Positions 58,344 through 64,000 of a DNA stretch of 64,000 nt are shown in pieces. A program made the translations under genes and the position numbers. Numbering within the stretch: the first letter of the stretch is position 1; every line of letters starts with the position of its first letter. The notes beneath the pieces are model-generated. The model searched no databases and had not been told where the DNA came from. It worked only from the letters and a program-made list of their open reading frames with translations. The stretch spans positions 124,001 to 188,000 of the forward strand of contig NW_004457715.1 in NCBI RefSeq assembly GCF_000203815.1, in the 5' to 3' direction. This stretch comes from Cavenderia fasciculata (Eukaryota > Evosea > Eumycetozoa > Acytosteliales > Cavenderiaceae).

Positions 58344-59300
58344 TTATTGATTAATAAATAAATTTAAACCAGCTTTAAAAGTAAATGTTTTGTTTGAGAG
58401 GAAGGCAGATAACTTCCAAATGGATGGGACGAGGAGGGTAGCGACGATGATTTTAAGAGCGTCACCGGCGAGGAAGGGGACGAGACCCTTGGTGAATGCG
58501 AGCTCCCATCCAATGTGCTTGGCAAGCACGGGCAGTCCGACTATATAGATTGATACATTGGCAACGATCATGGAGATGAGTGACGACTTGTAGTGGAAGA
58601 GGTAGACACGGTCGTTACCACGCTCGGCAAGGAACCCGACGATAAAGGCTGCAACGACAAACCCGTAGAGGTAGCCTGAGCTAGGACCGTACAGCACCTT
58701 GTAACCACCGGATTGACGTGTAAAGAAGGGTGCACCCATCAAACCTTCCAATAGATACAATAGTACTGACAGAGTACCCATCCTCCACCCGGCAAGTGAC
58801 GCAACTAAAAAGATAGCAAGTGTTTGGAATGTAACTGGGATAGTCGTTGCATGCGGTAGAAAGAATGATATCTGTGACAACGATGCAATAAACAAACTGC
58901 ACACGATAACAGTACTGACACGTGCAACCCATCTCCACAAAGTTGTCAATTGATAGATTCCAATCCAGTGTTCTACAAAACAACTATAATGGTATCTACG
59001 AATTCTAAACTTATTACTACTATCATCATCATTATTATTAGAGTTGGTCGAGGTTAAAGATTGTTTAAGTAACTCTTCATCTTTTAATTTCTTTCCACTT
59101 GATGAATGTACAAGATAGAATTGGCTGTCATCTCCAACTTCACCATCACCATTGTACTTGCTAGATATTCTCTTTTTAAGTGATGATACTGTAGTGATGG
59201 TTGATGCATCTTCAACTGTTGATTCTTCAAACTCTAATATTCTACCAGACAATGTCTCTGCAGAGTATGTAATAAGTGGTACAAGTATTTGTAACTCCAT
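58344..59300 (-). CDS. BioY-family biotin transporter with N-terminal extension
   Basis: Single-exon gene, 318 residues. Residues about 115-310 are a BioY domain, the biotin-binding membrane subunit of bacterial ECF transporters: hydrophobic helices with HATTIPVTFQTLAIFL, GLMGAPFF, and the hallmark GGYKVLYGPSSGYLYGF followed by FIVGFLAERG. BioY can work alone or with an energising module in bacteria; here it would be a single-protein biotin carrier in some cell membrane (inferred). The N-terminal 100 residues are soluble and resemble a ubiquitin-like fold (TVSSLKKRISSKY, FYLVHSSSGKKLKDEELL), with an Asn/Asp run before the first helix. The bacterial family and absence of introns are consistent with old gene transfer into amoebae. 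Confidence 0.85.
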   Translation of the reverse strand: MELQILVPLITYSAETLSGRILEFEESTVEDASTITTVSSLKKRISSKYNGDGEVGDDSQFYLVHSSSGKKLKDEELLKQSLTSTNSNNNDDDSSNKFRIRRYHYSCFVEHWIGIYQLTTLWRWVARVSTVIVCSLFIASLSQISFFLPHATTIPVTFQTLAIFLVASLAGWRMGTLSVLLYLLEGLMGAPFFTRQSGGYKVLYGPSSGYLYGFVVAAFIVGFLAERGNDRVYLFHYKSSLISMIVANVSIYIVGLPVLAKHIGWELAFTKGLVPFLAGDALKIIVATLLVPSIWKLSAFLSNKTFTFKAGLNLFINQ

Positions 59301-59657
59301 ATCTATCTATCTCTATCTTTTACAAATTTAGAAATGAATCATCATTATGATGATCTTCATCATAACAAGTTTATAATAGAACACCATTCGATTATAAACT
59401 GTTTTCCCACCTCATCCCTTTTACAAACGAGCTTTTAATGTTGAAGAGGTGTCGGTTCGCGCATTCATTTTCGGGCAGCCGGGTGGTATTAAACTTCATC
59501 CCGACTAATCAAGTACTTTGATTTCAAAACGTACATATTCCCAAGCCGAAGAACTATCTATTGACTTTACCTCTAAACTAAACTAATCTCCAAAAAGTAA
59601 TATTGTACAAGATAATGAACTTCACAAACTTAATCATTTCGAAGGTAACTTATTTAT
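59301..59657. other. Spacer
   Basis: Promoter of the BioY gene and 3' flank of the 833-residue gene. No additional feature seen. Confidence 0.45.
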
Positions 59658-62159
59658 TTATTTAACTTTATTTTTAAAAGATCTTTTTGCCATTGGATAA
59701 TCATTAAAGTATTGGTTGAATTGAGTGTCTATCAGCTCTAGTAAAGTGGGGTAATTGGTGTATATATGGTCTTGTTCATCAAAGTAGTAAGGGTTTGATG
59801 GGTTGTCTAGACGTGTCAAGACTGCATTGAATAGTTTGTCGTCAATGACTTCCATCTTGTCCAATAATTGGTGATATCCATATCTTAGACAATACAATGT
59901 AATGTGAAGACGAGAATGTAGTATATTATCACTCTTGTGATTACCAATAGTACTTGATAGCATACAAAATTCATCGACCAACAAATCCATAATCTTGAAT
60001 GGGATGTATTTTTGTTGACGAGCCAATTGTACCAATAGATGTTCAACAGCCCTTGCTCCAAAATGTTGTTTGTGATTGATCAACATTAATTCTAAAACAC
60101 CAACCAAATTGGGTCGATATATTTGCAATAGATTGTCAATCACTTCAGTCACCTTGATTAAACTATCGATACTGTAAATACTTGTGTACTCTAACAAATT
60201 TGTTGCATCCAACAATGTTATAATTGTAGGTTTACGTTGTTCAAGATATTTTATAAAATCAACGTCACCAAAATAATAGGCTAACCCTAATGGATAACAT
60301 TTAGTAGTTTCACTACGATACCTTGCCAACAACTCCATTTGTTTATCGTTGAATCCACTATCTTGATCAATAGTCATAAAGGATGGTGATGATGGATCAT
60401 TGTCATTGATATTGTCATTGTCATTATCTCCACTTTCTACTTTTTCCAAAGTAACACCATCTCCTTCCTTTTGACGTAACCAAACTTTTTTAAGATACAA
60501 ATATTCACCAAATGGTTTTTGTGAATAGAGATCGGCATCAGTATCACAATCATTATAAATTAGATCATGTTCAATACAATATTGAAAACATTCCATATCG
60601 TCTGGTGAAACGACTGCTTCTTGTCGATCGGTTGGCAGAGCTTCAACTAGACCATACGGATTATTAGGAACAAATCCAAAAAAGTGACGATTCTTGATAT
60701 TGGTTTGTACATTTGTAATTGGTTTCTTTTTCTTTTGTAAATGTTTCCAAACCTCTTCCAAATTATCCAATCTTGTTCTTGTCCAAACAATAATCTCCAA
60801 AAAGTTATTTCTAATTGCCGTCTTTATAAAATGAAACCATTTAATTGTAATTAAAAATTTAATCATTTCTTGACTAATAGTTTCATCTGTATCATTATCA
60901 GTATCATTATTATTATTTTGATTATTATTATTATTATTATTTTGGTTATTATTATTGTTTTGTTGAATTTGTTGATTTTGTTGATAATAATAATTAAAAT
61001 TTGGATGATTAATAAATAATTTAATAAAATGAATTAAACCTTTAAAATAGAGTAATGTACAACGATCTATTGATATGTAATCTAGATCTGGTAATCTTTT
61101 AAGAATGAATGTTGCCATATCGTGATCCTTTTTTTCAATGGCCGTGCTAAAGAGTGTTTTAAATTGTCTGGTCCAGCCATCCCGTGCTTTCGACATGGCA
61201 ATGATTTTGAGGTAATCCAAGTTGTAGATTTGTGTTATTTGTTGTCTGTTGGTTTGATAGCTACGCACAAGCTCCATGATGACCGATGCGTACCCTGCTC
61301 CATAGACATCACGCAACTGTTGATTCTTTTTCTCTTGTTTCATTGAGATACTGCCAATCCACGATGTACTCTGTTTGAGTTGCAACATAAAGTTGAGTAA
61401 TAGGATTTGTACCCATTTACGTTCTTTTGAAGGGTGTTCGTGGTATGCTAGGTATTCAGCAAGCACGAGTGTTTTGGGTGGCGGTAGACACCACCCTGGC
61501 GGTACTGTAAATGATGATGATGATGGATCATATTTTTGATAAGTGTCAAGTAACTCTACTACAAGACTACGTTCAGAGTCATCTTCAATGAGTGGTAGGA
61601 GACTGGTTGCACGACTACCCTGTATCAAGATATACTCTGACATTCTATCACTTTTGAACCCCATCTCGTAGAGTGCTTCAACTAACCGACAATCGATGAA
61701 TGGGTATGGGTTACCCGTAGTAGTGACAACGGCTGTACAGTAGACATCGACCAACTTGACATCTTGTTCGAGACAATTGAGAAACATGACACGTTCCAAC
61801 TCGACCAATTTAAAGAATTGTCGGTGACTAGGTACTCTCTTTAGAAACTCTTGTATTGTCTTTACAGTAACCACTTCTTCTGGTTTGGGTGTGTAGTCTC
61901 CATACCCAATATCTTGTCGATGTTGATAGATTTGATTCAATTTGCCAAGAAACAAACTGACGCTGTTTGACAGTAGACAGTCGAGTGACAGTTCTGCCCA
62001 ATGATCAAAGTCTTGATCATCGTCATCTCCATTACCACGATTATGGTTTCGAAGTTCACCTTTAATCTTGTAATTGATATATCTCGAGTAATGACCAATC
62101 AACTTTATTAAATGTATATTACATAATACTGATTTAATAAGTGTTGTATTATCTATCAT
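59658..62159 (-). CDS. Uncharacterised 833-residue protein
   Basis: Single-exon gene with ATG at 62159. No signal peptide and no membrane segment. The chain is built from short helix pairs of about 30-35 residues (for example LVEALYEMGFKSDRM, FKTLFSTAIEKKDHDMATFI, CFQYCIEHDLIYNDCD, LGLAYYFGDVDFIKYLEQ), as in the diverged ankyrin-like repeat proteins abundant in dictyostelids. Residues about 390-425 are an Asn/Gln run. It ends in TQFNQYFNDYPMAKRSFKNK. Assignment to the degenerate ankyrin group is tentative; function unknown. Confidence 0.75.
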   Translation of the reverse strand: MIDNTTLIKSVLCNIHLIKLIGHYSRYINYKIKGELRNHNRGNGDDDDQDFDHWAELSLDCLLSNSVSLFLGKLNQIYQHRQDIGYGDYTPKPEEVVTVKTIQEFLKRVPSHRQFFKLVELERVMFLNCLEQDVKLVDVYCTAVVTTTGNPYPFIDCRLVEALYEMGFKSDRMSEYILIQGSRATSLLPLIEDDSERSLVVELLDTYQKYDPSSSSFTVPPGWCLPPPKTLVLAEYLAYHEHPSKERKWVQILLLNFMLQLKQSTSWIGSISMKQEKKNQQLRDVYGAGYASVIMELVRSYQTNRQQITQIYNLDYLKIIAMSKARDGWTRQFKTLFSTAIEKKDHDMATFILKRLPDLDYISIDRCTLLYFKGLIHFIKLFINHPNFNYYYQQNQQIQQNNNNNQNNNNNNNQNNNNDTDNDTDETISQEMIKFLITIKWFHFIKTAIRNNFLEIIVWTRTRLDNLEEVWKHLQKKKKPITNVQTNIKNRHFFGFVPNNPYGLVEALPTDRQEAVVSPDDMECFQYCIEHDLIYNDCDTDADLYSQKPFGEYLYLKKVWLRQKEGDGVTLEKVESGDNDNDNINDNDPSSPSFMTIDQDSGFNDKQMELLARYRSETTKCYPLGLAYYFGDVDFIKYLEQRKPTIITLLDATNLLEYTSIYSIDSLIKVTEVIDNLLQIYRPNLVGVLELMLINHKQHFGARAVEHLLVQLARQQKYIPFKIMDLLVDEFCMLSSTIGNHKSDNILHSRLHITLYCLRYGYHQLLDKMEVIDDKLFNAVLTRLDNPSNPYYFDEQDHIYTNYPTLLELIDTQFNQYFNDYPMAKRSFKNKVK

Positions 62160-62638
62160 ATTATCTATCTCTCTCTATCTATCTATGTGTATCTCTCTAA
62201 ATAATTATTACTATTACATTCTTCAATAAACATGGTTTGAAGAGTTTTTTTAGAGTTCTTTCAAACAAAATGGAATGAAAGGAGAAACTAATGCTTGACC
62301 TTTAATTTTCGAAAAAAAAGAATTATTTATTAATTTGTCAAGCAAGAATGAATGAATGAATGTTCAATGTTGTAATTATGAGTTGTTTGGTCGAGGATAA
62401 TGTTTTTTCAATAGTTCTTGGTTCCTCTTTTCGATCCTTTCAGCCCTTTCTTTGTCAACGTATTCTGGAAACCAACATCCTGTCTTCCATTTTTATTTAT
62501 TTGTTTGAAAGTACCTGAAAGAAAGAAAAGAACGAAGTCAAACCATGGTTGACCATTCTTAAATAATGTGTGTTTCTATTCCCATTTATTTTCTCAACAA
62601 TTTTTAAAAATTAATTACAAAGATGGGATTTGATTTAT
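62160..62638. other. Spacer with a possible small gene
   Basis: (CTAT)n near 62157-62192, (GAAT)n at 62347-62362 and the possible small minus-strand exon described separately. Otherwise featureless. Confidence 0.45.
62376..62479 (-). CDS. Possible last exon of a small unrecognised gene
   Basis: After an AG at 62481-62480, the minus strand reads CWFPEYVDKERAERIEKRNQ and then ELLKKHYPRPNNS before TAA at 62378-62376. The charged helical pattern is protein-like and differs from the random frames around it. A possible first exon is ATGGTCAACCATG at about 62556-62544, which would give a product of only 38 residues with a non-standard GTTTGA donor. An alternative acceptor TTTCTTTCAG at 62525-62516 opens a different frame. 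Tentative. Confidence 0.3.
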
Positions 62639-64000
62639 TTATTCATCTTCGAGAATGGTTCTGCTGATGGTAGGAGGATCAACAGAATTGAATAATACTT
62701 TCCAATTCAAGTATAGTGGTTTCTGTTGTTTAGGTAATCGAATGAATCCACCGTGTAATGATACCTTGTCAACAATTAAAACGTCAAAGTAGTCATTGTC
62801 AACCGAGTTTTCAAATCTACGAATATAACAGTGAATAATTGGATGCCAGATTGCATCGATCGAAAATTCATCTGCATTGGTTTGATAGATGATTTGGTCG
62901 AATCTAAAATGACTATTCACTCCAACTACTGATGGCATTCTCAAATGGATTGATTTGACTGTTTCAGGAACCAATAATATCTGACCACCAATATTACTGA
63001 AACGATTGACATTACTTTCATGAAGATGAAGAGAGTCAATATGAAAAATGTGTTGAGAGTCTGATTTACATGAAAATGAGATCGACTTTGCAAACGGTGG
63101 TATTTGGATTGAAGTGGCAAAGGTTGAACTACTCTGGAGTGTTTGGATGGTTGGTGGAAAGACAACTAATTCAGTGGTCGTAGTAGATGCCCATATGAGA
63201 TGTTTGACAGAGTGTGGAATACACTCTTGTGTATTGGTACCACGATAATTGAATAATGAGAGAGTATGTACGCTCTCTGGAATCGACCCAACCATTAAAT
63301 TGTGATCAGTATCAGTTCCCCAGAACCCAAGTTCAACCGATTGAATGGACGGTGTACAAGGAGCGAGTAACCCAATTGGTATGGGACTGGTCACACGAAT
63401 TAATTTAAGTTGTGTGAGTGTTGTTGGAAGTTGGTCTGATGAATCCTTGATATTGTCCCAATGTGTAGAGAGGTATCTGAGACCTTGAGGAATGAACGTT
63501 GATAATGAAGGGATCGGTAAAATAGTGTGTAGACCGAGATGTGTAAGGGTCGATGGGAGACGAACTGTATTTCCAATCTTAATGTTTTTTGGAAATGACT
63601 GTGGTGCTGACAACTCGAGTGTTGTCAAGTCGGTGTTTAGTGACAGATCCAATGGACCGTGACTGGCTTGTGTACAGACTGACAACTTTAAATTGACCAA
63701 ACTACGAGGAAACACCATTCCAGGTACCAAAGCAGTAAGAGTAATCTCTAGTGACGTAAGTGTACTTGGCAAGAAACCTCTTGGAATGACTGCAACAGCG
63801 TCATTGATAATAGTCAAACTTGTGAGATGGGATGGCCAATTATAGGTCAATGGATCCATCGCCATATTATGTCTAGCGTTACTAATGGTGATTGATCGAA
63901 CAGACTCTGGAACTACACCTTCTGCCAACCCTATTGGAGGAGCGACCAAACACAACTCGACCAATGATTCTGGCAACACTCCCTTTCCAATAACACCACT
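62639..64000 (-). CDS. FNIP-like repeat protein, apparently open, cut by window edge
   Basis: At least 453 residues, open to the edge of the window, so the start and any F-box lie beyond. Repeats of about 22 residues carry the pattern (V/I)PESV..(L/I).(I/L), for example LPESLVELCL, VPESVRSITI, LPSTLTSLEI, IPESVHTLSL and VPETVKSIHL. The C-terminal module matches the broken array copies: FRFDQIIYQTNADEFSIDA, then YIRRFE and VLIVDKVSLHGGFI. This is the only family member in the window without an interruption in its visible part, and it is diverged from the array. Probably a substrate adaptor of an SCF ligase if an F-box is present upstream. Confidence 0.8.
   Translation of the reverse strand, partial: SGVIGKGVLPESLVELCLVAPPIGLAEGVVPESVRSITISNARHNMAMDPLTYNWPSHLTSLTIINDAVAVIPRGFLPSTLTSLEITLTALVPGMVFPRSLVNLKLSVCTQASHGPLDLSLNTDLTTLELSAPQSFPKNIKIGNTVRLPSTLTHLGLHTILPIPSLSTFIPQGLRYLSTHWDNIKDSSDQLPTTLTQLKLIRVTSPIPIGLLAPCTPSIQSVELGFWGTDTDHNLMVGSIPESVHTLSLFNYRGTNTQECIPHSVKHLIWASTTTTELVVFPPTIQTLQSSSTFATSIQIPPFAKSISFSCKSDSQHIFHIDSLHLHESNVNRFSNIGGQILLVPETVKSIHLRMPSVVGVNSHFRFDQIIYQTNADEFSIDAIWHPIIHCYIRRFENSVDNDYFDVLIVDKVSLHGGFIRLPKQQKPLYLNWKVLFNSVDPPTISRTILEDE

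Noticed and set aside
1-64000. Retroelements, Polinton-like or other virus-like elements
   Set aside because: No reverse transcriptase, integrase, capsid or long terminal repeat signature was recognised anywhere in the window.

Overview
This is AT-rich nuclear DNA of a dictyostelid social amoeba, and it does not look like D. discoideum itself. Supporting signs are short AT-rich introns with GTAAGT or GTATGT donors, asparagine-rich and acidic low-complexity inserts inside conserved proteins, an F-box/FNIP-like repeat family, ComC-like EGF/IPT surface proteins and strong TAA stop usage. The base composition is milder than in D. discoideum, so a non-discoideum species is my guess; the species itself is not determined. 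Exon joins were worked out by hand from splice signals and reading phase.

Layout. 1-1590 (+): 3' part of an amino-acid transporter. 1591-2948: repeat-rich spacer with copies of a dispersed repeat. 2949-5365 (+): five-exon gene of unknown function. 5669-6802 (+): broken F-box/FNIP-like gene. 7005-11687 (-): three tandem genes for secreted proteins of about 330 residues. 12895-23437 (+): six F-box/FNIP-like genes head to tail, every one interrupted, two of them only by a single in-frame stop. 23479-31509 (-): two tandem ComC-like receptors, one with 19 and one with 4 calcium-binding EGF repeats. 31510-33121: spacer with another copy of the dispersed repeat. 33122-40050 (+): Brr2/SNRNP200, the U5 snRNP helicase. 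40580-48107 (-): two small Cys-rich secreted proteins, two nearly identical genes for a 277-residue protein, and a PQ-loop protein between the duplicates. 48914-52829 (-): site-1 protease (MBTPS1). 54074-56059 (+): Asn/Pro-rich secreted protein. 56266-62159 (-): a small Zn-finger (LIM-like) protein, a probable cyclin-fold protein, a BioY-family biotin transporter with an N-terminal extension, and an 833-residue protein of unknown function. 62639-64000 (-): an apparently open FNIP-like gene cut by the window edge.

The conserved housekeeping genes (Brr2, MBTPS1, transporter, BioY) sit between fast-evolving family blocks. Four families are locally duplicated: FNIP-like, the secreted trio, the ComC-like pair and the 277-residue pair; the Cys-rich pair is a more diverged fifth. 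Relic fragments of several of these families lie in the spacers. I see no convincing tRNA or rRNA gene, no CRISPR array and no intact transposon or virus-like element.
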